Positions 35,808 to 46,137 of a DNA stretch of 64,000 bases are shown piece after piece. Both the position numbers and the translations under genes were made by a program. Position 1 is the first letter of the stretch. Each line of letters begins with the position of its first letter. A model generated the notes under the pieces. The model had not been told where the DNA came from. It worked only from the letters and a program-made list of their open reading frames with translations, and made no database searches. The stretch lies in NCBI GenBank assembly GCA_016207825.1, contig JACQZI010000007.1, positions 248,001 to 312,000 on the forward strand, given 5' to 3'. Source of the DNA: Planctomycetota bacterium (GTDB taxonomy: Bacteria > Planctomycetota > MHYJ01 > JACQXL01 > JACQZI01).

Positions 35808-35834
35808 TTTATAACAAGCTGGCAGTTATGTCAA
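35808..35834 (-). promoter_or_regulatory. Promoter of the korDABC-fumarase operon
   Basis: Minus strand: perfect TTGACA (35829-35834), 15-bp spacer, TATAAA (35808-35813). The -10 ends 22 bp before the korD ATG, giving a short leader of about 15 nt. Confidence 0.65.
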
Positions 35835-35872
35835 ATAAAACCCGTTTTGTTGAATAAGTCGGCAGGGATAAG

Positions 35873-36580
35873 CTAAAATAAAAAGCGCGGAATGCTGATA
35901 TCGGAAACAATAAGTTTTCCCAGGTATTTTTTGGCTAACTTGTTCTTGAATCCCGTTTTAGGCGCGCCGAAGGTGATGGTTTTGTCCGCTTTGATAGCTA
36001 TACCCAACGGGATACCTTTGTCGCAATCGAGACCTGAAGGGACGTCCACCGCAATAACCGGTATTTTAGAGCGGTTGATAGATTCAACCAGTTCTTTTAT
36101 AGGGCCGTTTATCGGACGTGTTAAGCCAATGCCGAAGATAGCGTCTATGATAAGTGATGGGTTTAGACCGTTTAACGGTTTAACCGTTGATTCCATTACG
36201 GGGAGGCGCATCTTCAGGGCGATTTTCAAGTTGGTAGCCGCGTCGCCGGTTTTGGCCAGGGCTTCTTTAAGATTGCCCAGATAGAATACTTTGACCTTTA
36301 CGCCGGAATTAAAGAGGTGACGCGCGGCAACAAATCCGTCGCCTCCGTTATTCCCTGAGCCGCAGATAATATGAACTATCCCGCTCCGCTTCGCTTCGAG
36401 AACGCGACGAATATTTTTGTGGTGGGTCAGCGCACTTCCTTTCTTGGATTTTAGCATCTTGAGAGCTTCCAATGCGACAGCTCTGCCGGCATTTTCCATG
36501 AGGACCATTCCCGAAATGCCGTATTCCTCGATAGTCCGGCGGTCGAGTTCCTGCATCTCTTTCCTGGAAAGATATTTCAT
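35873..36580 (-). CDS. nnrE: NAD(P)H-hydrate epimerase (YjeF N-terminal domain)
   Basis: 235 residues. MQELDRRTIEEYGISGMVLMENA-type start, GSGNNGGDGF (74-83) substrate loop, then IIDAIFGIGLTRPI and VDVPSGLDCD. It epimerises damaged NAD(P)HX. The C-terminal dehydratase domain (NnrD), often fused, is absent, so this is the single-domain form. Confidence 0.92.
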   Translation of the reverse strand: MKYLSRKEMQELDRRTIEEYGISGMVLMENAGRAVALEALKMLKSKKGSALTHHKNIRRVLEAKRSGIVHIICGSGNNGGDGFVAARHLFNSGVKVKVFYLGNLKEALAKTGDAATNLKIALKMRLPVMESTVKPLNGLNPSLIIDAIFGIGLTRPINGPIKELVESINRSKIPVIAVDVPSGLDCDKGIPLGIAIKADKTITFGAPKTGFKNKLAKKYLGKLIVSDISIPRFLF

Positions 36581-36602
36581 AATAAATTACATTCAGTATG
36601 GT

Positions 36603-36661
36603 AAACGGATTTAGCTGATTTATCTGATGGGATAAATATCAGTTTAATCCGTTTAATCAGA
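36603..36661. repeat. Inverted 9-bp phased GATT element
   Basis: Left arm AAACGGATT, TAGCTGATT, TATCTGATG (36603-36629); right arm, as reverse complement of 36634-36660, CTGATTAAA, CGGATTAAA, CTGATATTT. The right arm begins exactly at the TAA of the metallo-hydrolase gene (36662-36664). Same unit type as 22621. Confidence 0.78.
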
Positions 36662-37303
36662 TTACAAAAAAGGATTACCGTGCTTTTCCGCGCCGACGGT
36701 CGTTGCCGGTCCGTGGCCAGGATAAACCACCGTATCATCCGGCAGTGATAATATCTTTTCCTTAATGTTCCGTATTAATTCCTGCATCGAGCCGCCGGGG
36801 AAATCCGTCCTCCCCACTCCCATCTGGAAAAGGGTGTCGCCGGTAAATATAGTCGGAACGGCTTTAATCCCGGACGGTTGATGCAACAGGGAAATGCCGC
36901 CCAGGGTGTGTCCCGGCGTATGGAGAATTTTAAACTCGTGTTTCCCTATCTTTAGGGAATCGTTTCCTTCAAGAAGTTTATCGGGTTCAGGCGAGGTATA
37001 GGAAAAGCCGAGTTCCGTGGAGAGATTTTTATGCGAGGCGCCCAGCATTGCTGAATCAGAAGGATGGATGCAGAGCAGGGCATCCGGGAATGCCTTCTTC
37101 AATTCCGCGTTCGCCCCGATATGGTCGATATGCCCGTGGGTATTGACGAGATAAACCGGTTTCAGCTTTTTCTTCTTAAGATAGTTGACGATTTCTTCCC
37201 CATCACCGCCCGGGTCGATGACAAGGGCTTCGGAATCCGGCGGAAAATTTACCACATAACAACACGCCTGGATGGGACCGACAATCAAAGTTGCTACATT
37301 CAT
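36662..37303 (-). CDS. Metallo-beta-lactamase-fold hydrolase (glyoxalase II-like)
   Basis: 213 residues. THGHIDHIG contains His56, His58, Asp60 and His61 of the dinuclear metal site; HTPGHTLGG and a late PGHGP complete it. The short length without the glyoxalase II C-terminal helix domain fits the general hydroxyacylglutathione hydrolase-like group. It follows dnaE by 22 bp in the same direction. Confidence 0.92.
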   Translation of the reverse strand: MNVATLIVGPIQACCYVVNFPPDSEALVIDPGGDGEEIVNYLKKKKLKPVYLVNTHGHIDHIGANAELKKAFPDALLCIHPSDSAMLGASHKNLSTELGFSYTSPEPDKLLEGNDSLKIGKHEFKILHTPGHTLGGISLLHQPSGIKAVPTIFTGDTLFQMGVGRTDFPGGSMQELIRNIKEKILSLPDDTVVYPGHGPATTVGAEKHGNPFL

Positions 37304-37325
37304 AGTTCTTTTTCCTATATATTTA

Positions 37326-40300
37326 CTAATGATTAAACGTTAAATGCCCGGCGCCGATAATTTCCTCGATATCCTGTATGAATCTTTCAGAGGGGGAAAC
37401 GATGAAATCCGTGCCTGTTTTAAGGAGAATTTTCTGGTTTTCCGGAGTGGTGATATAAATAAAAACTGGGCAATTACCGGGATGCGCCTGAAGGACATCT
37501 TTCACGCCCTGGATGATGCGTTCTTCCAGGCCGGTAACTGAAAGGTTGATAGTGACGCTTCGGGCAAGTTCTTCATAAGCGTGCGCCAGGGGTGCGACTT
37601 CCCTTACCTTTATAGCCGTGATGCCCTGGCGGATGCTTAATTTCCCTTTGATAAATATAATTCTATCTTCCCGGATGAGGTCTTTATGCCTTTTCAGTTC
37701 ATCCAGATAAACAATCGCATCAATCATGCCGGTTAAATCCCTTAGTTTAAAGATGAGCCGTTTCTCGCTTTTCCCGTTTCCGCCCCGCCGGAGGCTCGAT
37801 TGAACGCCTGAAACAATGCCGCCTATTTTAACATCAACCTCTTCGTTTAAAGAGTTAAGGGTTTCCGTATTATGGGAAGAGAGTTCTTTGATGATTTTTT
37901 CATACTTGACTAGGGGATGGCCGGTGATATAAAGCCCGGTTGCCTCTTTTTCCATCTTAAGCAATTCTTCCTGGCTCCACGGGTTAATTCTGTTAATATC
38001 AAAATACGCGGAATAATTGGTTTCGCTATCCGAGCCGGTTTTTGTGGAAAGGAGATTAAGCTGCCCAGATTTCCGGTCCGATTGTTTCTGGGCGGCAATC
38101 TTGATGGTTTTATCGGCGATTGCCATCAGTTGTGCCCGGTGATGACCGAGGGAGTCGAAAGCGCCGCATTTAATAAAGCTTTCCATGACCTGTTTGTCTA
38201 CGATAGACAAATCAACTCTTTCGCAGAAATTGAAGAAAGAGCGGAATTTGCCGTCTTTCTCGCGGGCGGTGATTATTGTTTTCACGCCTGCCTCGCCGAC
38301 GTTTTTTACGGCCGAGAGGCCGAAGCGGATTTTCTTTCCTTCAACGGTAAAAGTGGATTCGCTTTCATTAACATCTGGCGGTGCGATTTCAATTTCCATG
38401 CGCTTGCATTCCTCGATGTATTCCACGATTTTATCGGTTGTATGGCGGTGGGTGGTGAGAAGCGCGGCCATATATTCAACCGGATAATGCGCTTTAAGGT
38501 AAGCGGTCCGGTATGAAGTCATCGCATAAGCGGCCGAGTGCGATTTGTTAAAACCGTATCCGGCAAAGAATTCCAGCAGGTCATAAATACCATTGGCGAT
38601 ATCGGATTTAATCCCGTTTTTGACCGAGCCGTTGACGAATTGTTCGCGGTAATGGCTGGCTAATTCCACTATTTTTTTGCCCATGGCTTTGCGGAGCGCA
38701 TCGGCTTCTGCCAGACTCAAGCCCCCCAGCCGGTTAGCGATGCGCATAACTTGCTCTTGGTAGAGAACAACGCCGTTTGTTTCTTTCAAGATTGGTTCGA
38801 GTGTCGGGTGTAAATAGGTGGTTTTTTCCTCCCCGTGCTTGCGCAGGATGTAGTCATCCACCATGCGGCTTTTCAAGGGGCCCGGGCGGTATAAAGCAAT
38901 CAAGGCGATGATATCTTCGAAAATATCGGGTTTTAATTTCTGTTCCAGGTCACGCATGCCGGCGGATTCCAGCTGAAAGACGCCTTTGGTATCGCCGCTG
39001 CTCAATAAGCGGTAGGTATCCTTGTCATTCAAGGGGATTTTTTGGATATCTATTTTGATATTACGGTTCTTTTCCACTATTTTAACGCAATTATCTATGA
39101 CCGGCAAAGTCGCCAAGGCGAGCATATCAACTTTCAAGAGACCTATTTTCTGCAACTGGTCCATATCGTACTGGGTGGTAATGACGCCGGAATTATTATA
39201 AAGAGGGGTATATTCAGTAAGGACTTTATCGGCAATGACGACTCCGGCCGCATGTGTTGAGGCGTGGCGGCAAAGCCCTTCCAGTTTCATTGAAATATCG
39301 AATAATTCTTTTGTTTCTTTCTTGTTTTGGTATAAGCTTTTCAATTCCTTATCTGAATCCAGCGCTTCCCTTAAGGTTATCCCTAGCGTATCCGGTATGC
39401 GTTTTGCCAGCCGGTCCACTTCGAACAAAGGCATGCCCAAAACGCGACCGACGTCGCGCACCGCGGCACGCGCCTTCATGGTTCCGAAGGTAATGATTTG
39501 CGCGACACTATCATTCCCGTATTTTTGCCGGACATAATTTATCACCTGTTCGCGGCCTTCCTGGTTGAAATCAACATCGATATCCGGCAGTTCGCGCCGC
39601 CCGGGATTCATAAAACGCTCAAAGAGCAAATCGTATTTTAAAGGGTCAATATCCGTGATTTCAAGCGTATATGCCAGCAAAGACCCGGCGCTGGAGCCGC
39701 GGCCGGGACCGACGGAAATATTATTCTGCCGCGCGTAACGGATAAAATCCCAGACGATAAGGAAGTAATCCGCGAAGCCCATTTTTTCAATCACGCCCAG
39801 CTCGTATTCCAGGCGCTTCCTGGCTACGTCCGTTGGTGTTCCATAACGCATATTCAATCCTGTTTCGCACAGCGCACGCAGGTATGCCGCCGAGCTTTTC
39901 CCTTCAGGAGGCTTGAATTTAGGCAGGTGGTAATCCCCAAAGCGCATTTCCAGGTTGCAGGCATCCGATATCCGGACGGTGTTTTTTATCGCGTCAGGTA
40001 TTTCGGAAAAAATGGCTTTCATTTCATCGGGTGTTTTATAATAGAATTCATCCGTCGACATCTTGAGACGGTTGGAATCGGTGACGAGCTTGTTCGTGGC
40101 AATGCACAGGAGCACATCATGGACCTTGGAATCATCCCTGGCTAGGTAATGGACATCATTGGTGGCGGCAACCGGGATATTGAGTTCTTTGGATATTTTT
40201 ACCTGCCCCTTGATGATTTCTTCCTGCTCTTTTATGCCGTGGTTTTGCAGTTCGATGTAAAAATCCTCTCCCAATAAATCCTTGTAAAAGGAGGCGACCT

Positions 40301-40778
40301 CGAATGCTTTTTCCGGCTTGCGGTGGTTAAGGTGATAAGAAATTTCCGAACTCATGCAGCCGCTTAAGACAATAAGCCCGGAACAATGGTTAGCCAGGAC
40401 TTCTTTGTCAATCCTGGGCTTGTAATAAAAGCCCTGCTGGTACGCGATTGAAGAAAGCTTAAGCAGGTTCTTGTAGCCGGTCTCGTCCTTCACAAGCAAG
40501 GTGAGGTGGTAATAAAGCTCCTCGTTATTGGAATGCGTTTTCTCCGTCATCTTGCCCGGTGCTACGTACATTTCACACCCGACAATCGGTTTTATGCCGT
40601 TTTTTAGGGCGTTTTGGTAAAACTCAACCGCCCCGAAAAGGTTGCCGTGGTCCGTCAGCGCGACGGCGTTCATCTGCAATCTTTTTGTTATCTGGAAAAT
40701 ATTCTCGAATGTGGCAAATCCGTCCAGCAAACTATACTGGCTGTGGAGATGCAGGTGGACGAAATCGCTTTTTTTCAT
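37326..40778 (-). CDS. dnaE: DNA polymerase III alpha subunit
   Basis: 1150 residues, typical DnaE length. PHP domain at the N-terminus (HLHLHSQYSLLDG, ALTDHGNLFG), catalytic palm with PDIDVDF at about 400 and a following GTMKARAAVRDVGR, helix-hairpin region, and a C-terminal OB-fold part (KIGGIVSGV...). Replicative polymerase. Promoter at 40790-40817, with a very short predicted leader. Confidence 0.98.
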   Translation of the reverse strand: MKKSDFVHLHLHSQYSLLDGFATFENIFQITKRLQMNAVALTDHGNLFGAVEFYQNALKNGIKPIVGCEMYVAPGKMTEKTHSNNEELYYHLTLLVKDETGYKNLLKLSSIAYQQGFYYKPRIDKEVLANHCSGLIVLSGCMSSEISYHLNHRKPEKAFEVASFYKDLLGEDFYIELQNHGIKEQEEIIKGQVKISKELNIPVAATNDVHYLARDDSKVHDVLLCIATNKLVTDSNRLKMSTDEFYYKTPDEMKAIFSEIPDAIKNTVRISDACNLEMRFGDYHLPKFKPPEGKSSAAYLRALCETGLNMRYGTPTDVARKRLEYELGVIEKMGFADYFLIVWDFIRYARQNNISVGPGRGSSAGSLLAYTLEITDIDPLKYDLLFERFMNPGRRELPDIDVDFNQEGREQVINYVRQKYGNDSVAQIITFGTMKARAAVRDVGRVLGMPLFEVDRLAKRIPDTLGITLREALDSDKELKSLYQNKKETKELFDISMKLEGLCRHASTHAAGVVIADKVLTEYTPLYNNSGVITTQYDMDQLQKIGLLKVDMLALATLPVIDNCVKIVEKNRNIKIDIQKIPLNDKDTYRLLSSGDTKGVFQLESAGMRDLEQKLKPDIFEDIIALIALYRPGPLKSRMVDDYILRKHGEEKTTYLHPTLEPILKETNGVVLYQEQVMRIANRLGGLSLAEADALRKAMGKKIVELASHYREQFVNGSVKNGIKSDIANGIYDLLEFFAGYGFNKSHSAAYAMTSYRTAYLKAHYPVEYMAALLTTHRHTTDKIVEYIEECKRMEIEIAPPDVNESESTFTVEGKKIRFGLSAVKNVGEAGVKTIITAREKDGKFRSFFNFCERVDLSIVDKQVMESFIKCGAFDSLGHHRAQLMAIADKTIKIAAQKQSDRKSGQLNLLSTKTGSDSETNYSAYFDINRINPWSQEELLKMEKEATGLYITGHPLVKYEKIIKELSSHNTETLNSLNEEVDVKIGGIVSGVQSSLRRGGNGKSEKRLIFKLRDLTGMIDAIVYLDELKRHKDLIREDRIIFIKGKLSIRQGITAIKVREVAPLAHAYEELARSVTINLSVTGLEERIIQGVKDVLQAHPGNCPVFIYITTPENQKILLKTGTDFIVSPSERFIQDIEEIIGAGHLTFNH

Positions 40779-40789
40779 CAGTGGGATAC

Positions 40790-40817
40790 ATTATAATGAT
40801 TTTATATTTATTAGCAA
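40790..40817 (-). promoter_or_regulatory. dnaE promoter
   Basis: Minus strand: TTGCTA (40812-40817), 16-bp spacer, TATAAT (40790-40795), then 11 bp to the ATG. The predicted 5' leader is only about 4 nt, too short for a ribosome site. Confidence 0.6.
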
Positions 40818-40920
40818 CAATTTTCCGATGAGCCGTCCGGGTTGGTTTGATGGATTCTTTAAGTCCCCTCTAAAAAGAGGGGGTGCCAAAGGCAGGGGTG
40901 TGTTAATAGCCGCGGAACCT

Positions 40921-41664
40921 TTAACCCATGCTCTTCAGGGTGGCCACCGCTTTTTTATGGTTGGGCGAGGAAAAAAAGTAGCTGGCCGTCACTAAAATAT
41001 TTGCCCCGGCCTTTACCACCAGCGGCGCGGTTTTATCGTTTATCCCGCCATCCACCGCGATATCCCCTTTGTAAATCGCGTGAAGCTGCCTTATCTTCGG
41101 GACGACCGCTTCCATGAACTTCTGCCCCGAAAATCCCGGATTGACGGACATAATCAGCACCATATCCATCTCCGCCAAAAGCTGGGCGTCAAAACACAAA
41201 GGCGTGCCGGGGTTCAGGGAAACCGCCGCTTTGACATCCGCACCTTTGATGATTCCCAAATCCCTTTTAAGTTTTGCCAAATCCACCCGCTGGACGTATT
41301 TGATGACGGATGTCCGTTCGAGGTTCGCCAGGAGCTCCTTTTCCTCGCCGGAGAGTTTCTCGTTGGCGCTTCCGGCCCAGGGATAGCATTCCGCGTGGAC
41401 GGTGATGATATCAACACCCGCCCTCAGGAATTCCGGTATGTAACGCGAGGGGTTGCGAATCATGAGGTGCGCGTCCAAAGGAAGCCTGGTGTGTTTGCGG
41501 ACAGCTTCCACCACCACCGGACCGAAGGTAAGGTTCGGCACAAAATGCCCGTCCATTATGTCGAGGTGTATGATATCGACTCCGGCGTCTTCGCATTTCT
41601 TAAGCTCGCCCTTAAGGTTGGAAAAATCCGCGGAAAGGATGCTTGCCCCGACTTTTATATCCAT
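40921..41664 (-). CDS. rpe: Ribulose-phosphate 3-epimerase
   Basis: 247 residues, TIM barrel. GASILSADFSNLKGEL (7-22), HLDIMDGHFVPNLTFGP (36-52), HLMIRNPSRY, MSVNPGFSGQKF and VDGGIN are the Rpe signatures with metal-binding His/Asp. It lies 18 bp after pyrG and is probably cotranscribed with it. An insertion of about 25 residues relative to typical Rpe lies in the middle (ECYPWAGSANEKLSGEEKE). Confidence 0.95.
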   Translation of the reverse strand: MDIKVGASILSADFSNLKGELKKCEDAGVDIIHLDIMDGHFVPNLTFGPVVVEAVRKHTRLPLDAHLMIRNPSRYIPEFLRAGVDIITVHAECYPWAGSANEKLSGEEKELLANLERTSVIKYVQRVDLAKLKRDLGIIKGADVKAAVSLNPGTPLCFDAQLLAEMDMVLIMSVNPGFSGQKFMEAVVPKIRQLHAIYKGDIAVDGGINDKTAPLVVKAGANILVTASYFFSSPNHKKAVATLKSMG

Positions 41665-41682
41665 ATTATTCCTTATCCAATA

Positions 41683-43314
<1,632 letters not shown>

Positions 43315-43344
43315 GAAAATCCTACAAGATAACTTTAATATTTT

Positions 43345-43378
43345 CAGTGGTCAGAAAAGCCCCCGCTTTTCTGCACTG
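43345..43378. repeat. Long hairpin in the pyrG upstream spacer
   Basis: CAGTG-gt-CAGAAAAGC-cccc-GCTTTTCTG-CACTG: a perfect 9-bp inner stem plus a 5-bp outer stem with a two-base bulge. No T-tract. It lies beyond the pyrG -35 box, so it is unlikely to be a pyrG attenuator. The spacer 43279-43559 otherwise shows no gene. Confidence 0.65.
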
Positions 43379-43559
43379 CAAGAAAAACCGCCTCTACAAA
43401 CTACAATTAATCAGGCGTCCCGTCCCGCATAGCTGAACGGGACAACTTCATAATATAAAATGATTTTCCCTTATCCTGTTTTACGGGAATAACCTCTAAC
43501 TCACGATTATTTTCTTGTCTCTAAGTAAGGGAAAAGGTGTCCTTTAAAATACAATTGCT

Positions 43560-43588
43560 TTGACAATCTGTCCTCGGAAATCTATACT
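43560..43588 (+). promoter_or_regulatory. Promoter of the small gene at 43596, predicted leaderless
   Basis: TTGACA (43560-43565), 17-bp spacer, TATACT (43583-43588), then 7 bp to the ATG at 43596. No ribosome site is present between -10 and ATG. Confidence 0.6.
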
Positions 43589-43595
43589 TTACCTC

Positions 43596-43790
43596 ATGGC
43601 AATAAACATAAGCCCGTTTTTAGCAAAGCTTATCCTTAAGGTTAATCCGTTCCGCAGGCTTATTGTTGTCTGCAAAGGATACAACGAGGATTACGAAAAC
43701 TTTACCGAGCTTGTCTGGCAAGACGATAAGGATTTAGATTTTTACGATAAAGACACTTACCCCGAATTCCAATTGTGGCTAATCCGGTAA
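43596..43790 (+). CDS. Small hypothetical protein
   Basis: 64 residues from the ATG at 43596. The N-terminal half is hydrophobic/basic (MAINISPFLAKLILKVNPF), the C-terminal half acidic and aromatic (DKDLDFYDKDTYPEF). No family recognised. Support comes from a consensus promoter placed so that transcription would start at the ATG. The gene is AT-rich like its neighbour downstream. Confidence 0.45.
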   Translation: MAINISPFLAKLILKVNPFRRLIVVCKGYNEDYENFTELVWQDDKDLDFYDKDTYPEFQLWLIR

Positions 43791-43855
43791 GTTTAGTTAT
43801 ATTCCGAAAAAGGGCGATGGGCAATACGCCGGGGTGTGTTCCAAGAGGAAATAAA

Positions 43856-44242
43856 ATGGGTAAATTTGGAGAATGTGCAATTAAAGCGGTTGATTTAATA
43901 TTATCTAAAAGTATTAGAAACCCGGAAGAGGCGTGGAAAGTAGCAGCTACTGATATTTTCAAAAATGAAGTTACAACTCAGGATAAAGTTTGTCCAAAAA
44001 ATGCTTTTCTTGGTCTTTGCGAAGAAGGAAAAATTAAAGGCGTTACGTGTGGTAATTATACAGCCTCAGAAAACAATAAATCATATGCAATTAAAGCTGT
44101 ACAACTACTACAACTAGACACTACCCTTTCTCGTAGCCAAAAAGAACTCTGGGCAAGAATTACAAATAATTCTGTTAAGCAGAACCAACAAATGGATGTT
44201 GTGATTGCTTTATGGGACAAAAAGTTAATTGTAATTGAGTAA
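43856..44242 (+). CDS. DUF6979-like protein
   Basis: 128 residues from ATG 43856, which has AGAGGAA 5 bp upstream; the longer frame from 43775 overlaps the previous gene and is not conserved-looking. Motifs: MGKFGECAIKAVDLIL, CPKNAFLGLCEEGKIKGV, then NNKSYAIKAVQLL. The arrangement fits the family I know as DUF6979, function unknown; such proteins occur as lone accessory genes. Low GC relative to pyrG and kdsA suggests transfer. Confidence 0.7.
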   Translation: MGKFGECAIKAVDLILSKSIRNPEEAWKVAATDIFKNEVTTQDKVCPKNAFLGLCEEGKIKGVTCGNYTASENNKSYAIKAVQLLQLDTTLSRSQKELWARITNNSVKQNQQMDVVIALWDKKLIVIE

Positions 44243-44413
44243 GATGTCCCCCGAATTATAAAAGATCAAGGATTAGTGGATGAGCCCATTAAAAGTAAAA
44301 AGGGTTATAGGAGATTTAGATTGACAAATTCTAAACGTATTCAATATGCTTATCAAGGTAATAATAACATTTTATTTACTAAATATGGAAATCACGATGA
44401 GACATTACGTTAG
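44243..44413 (+). pseudogene. Possible remnant of a RelE/ParE-like toxin or similar small protein
   Basis: An open stretch in the same frame as the DUF6979 gene directly after its TAA, encoding DVPRIIKDQGLVDEP, KSKKGYRRFRLTNSKRIQY and a YGNHDETLR end. It has no ATG or ribosome site (only a GTG at 44276). The basic strand-rich pattern ending in GxHD loosely recalls RelE-type toxins, but this is a weak resemblance and no antitoxin is seen. Confidence 0.25.
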
Positions 44414-44485
44414 TTTGAAAATTTTACATATATGATGCAAATGTCCCCTCTCCGCATTCCAAAACCCCCCTCCCCTGATTTTCAA

Positions 44486-44771
44486 GGTGCCGGTTGGGAT
44501 ACTTTTTGGAGCACATCCCCATACCTCTTCGTGCAGTTCTAGATAGATTTAGGTGCAGTTTCCCAGCCCTTTTGGAGCCCGTCCCCAGCCCTTTAGGTGC
44601 CGGTCCATAGGGATTTTGGAGCCGTTCCCCGGGATTCTTGGAGCCGCTTTCCATACCTTTTGGGGCAGTTTCCCGTAACTCTTGGAGCCGTTCGGGGTAG
44701 CTCTTCGAGCCGCTTGGGATAACTTTTGGAGCCGTTTGGGATAGATTTTAAAGCCGCATCCCCACCCTACC
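44486..44771. repeat. Second 22-bp tandem array (13 units)
   Basis: Thirteen units of exactly 22 bp, starting every 22 bp from 44486 to 44750, with no indels. Consensus GG(A/T)GCCGTT then CCCC or GGGA then a variable part ending in CTTTT; the last unit is decayed. Positions 10-13 switch between a C-run and a G-run, so different units could pair with each other. The C-rich leader CCCCCCTCCCCTGA stands at 44465-44478, like that before the array at 607. No protein frame or unique spacers. Confidence 0.9.
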
Positions 44772-44806
44772 CCGTATATAGAGGGGCACCCTAAGACTCA
44801 TTTTAA

Positions 44807-44838
44807 GTTCAAAGGTTCAAGGATTAAAGGGTTAAAGG
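44807..44838. repeat. 8-bp phased repeat before the gene at 44860
   Basis: Four 8-bp units GTTCAAAG, GTTCAAGG, ATTAAAGG, GTTAAAGG, followed by the ribosome-site region of the next gene. Confidence 0.7.
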
Positions 44839-44859
44839 ACAGAAAGGAAGGGTAAAGAT

Positions 44860-45645
44860 ATGGAAAACGATGATGAAAAGGCGATATCAAGGATTAAGGT
44901 GCGGGTATTTATACCGGATGAACCGCCTGCGGAGTATCTGGAGAAATGGAAGCGCTCCATGATAGAAGCCGGCCCCAGGATGGGCAGGAATCTTAAAGCA
45001 TCCATCTCCGGCTTAGGCGATTATGCACAAAAGATGGCTAAGCCTACTATCAAGAACAAGATTGAATTCCTTAACCCCAATTACCGCACCAAACGCGGCA
45101 AGACATTCGAGAATATTATCAACAGCATGATAACCAATATCCCCGAAGCCTACGGCAAATTCAAGGATAATACCGAACGGATATTTGAAACCGTGGACGG
45201 GGAAGCCGCCAAAAGATTCGCAGAAAAGATTGAGCAAGAGGCGTATTGGACGGCGTTAAAAATAAGCCAGACGGCATTGCCCTTTGGCGGTTATAAGAAT
45301 ATCGTGAGGGGCGTAGTGCCCTTTGCCGCCCGTTGGCTGACCGGAGATTTAACGGTCATGGAGTTGCTGACCAAATCGGATATCTATTACGGAAGGCATC
45401 CGGTTTTAATAACACAGCCGGAGCGATCCGGGGAATTCAGGAAAAGGCTGATTAACCGGATTAAAAAAGCCGGGTCGAGGATAGTCCAAACGACCGAGAA
45501 AAACAAGGAACGTGTCATCGCCGAAGAAAACGCCTCGACCAATCAATTAGTTAAAGACTATGCTTTGGAAGAGCTTGACGTGAGCGTGAATTTTGTCCTC
45601 GAAACCACACAGCTATATCTGGATATTCAGGTTAGTCAACTGTAG
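44860..45645 (+). CDS. Hypothetical protein, unknown
   Basis: 261 residues, soluble, no recognised family. An N-terminal Pro/Glu stretch (VFIPDEPPAEYLEKW), a basic middle region (about 40-110) and a Lys/Arg-rich helical C-terminal half with one hydrophobic stretch (about 145-165, TALPFGGYKNIVRGVVPFAARW). AAAGGAAGGG precedes the ATG. It directly follows the second 22-bp array and the 8-bp phased repeat. Codon use is less AT-rich than DUF6979. Confidence 0.65.
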   Translation: MENDDEKAISRIKVRVFIPDEPPAEYLEKWKRSMIEAGPRMGRNLKASISGLGDYAQKMAKPTIKNKIEFLNPNYRTKRGKTFENIINSMITNIPEAYGKFKDNTERIFETVDGEAAKRFAEKIEQEAYWTALKISQTALPFGGYKNIVRGVVPFAARWLTGDLTVMELLTKSDIYYGRHPVLITQPERSGEFRKRLINRIKKAGSRIVQTTEKNKERVIAEENASTNQLVKDYALEELDVSVNFVLETTQLYLDIQVSQL

Positions 45646-45741
45646 TTAATCCCGCTACGCTGCCCCTCACGGGATATCTGATGATTACGCTTCGGGGACG
45701 CCAATCGGGTTAAGATAAAATGTCGTTTTAGAGGAAAACAA

Positions 45742-45999
45742 TTAGGAGTTACCTCGACACTTCGGAAGCAAAGTCAAGCGCTTTTTAGCTTTGTCTTTAT
45801 AGCTTTTCCTGATGGCTAACCCGAATGCCAGGAAACACGCCGCTTCGACTATCAAATATAACCCGAATATAAAAATGCCCATGTCCAGATAAAGTTCGCC
45901 ATTGCAATACACTCTTGCGTTGGTTAAAAAGTAGCCGATGAGCAGCATGAAAACCGAGCTGATTATAAGAAAACAATAGGTTGTTTTAACGCTTTCCAT
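45742..45999 (-). CDS. Small two-helix membrane protein, unknown
   Basis: 85 residues. Membrane segments at about 8-28 and 40-63, then a Lys/Arg-rich cytoplasmic tail (RKSYKDKAKKRL). A TA-dinucleotide run (TATATATATAT) abuts the ATG at 45999, so any ribosome site is missing. No family recognised; may be lineage-specific. Confidence 0.5.
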   Translation of the reverse strand: MESVKTTYCFLIISSVFMLLIGYFLTNARVYCNGELYLDMGIFIFGLYLIVEAACFLAFGLAIRKSYKDKAKKRLTLLPKCRGNS

Positions 46000-46101
46000 A
46001 TATATATATATACGTATAAAAACCTGATTGGTTCAAATAAAATTCCGCTTTCGAGAATATTTGTTGGTAACTCCCTTTTTGCGAAAGGTGCGCTATTTTA
46101 T

Positions 46102-46129
46102 TTGATATTTATCCCAAAACTACTATTAT
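46102..46129 (+). promoter_or_regulatory. kdsA promoter, predicted leaderless
   Basis: TTGATA (46102-46107), 16-bp spacer, TATTAT (46124-46129), then exactly 8 bp to the ATG at 46138. Confidence 0.62.
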
Positions 46130-46137
46130 GTACGGAT

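Noticed and set aside
44424-44654. Minus-strand ORF of 76 residues with repeated short motifs
   Set aside because: It lies across the 22-bp array; 22 is not a multiple of 3 and the repeats only mirror the DNA array.
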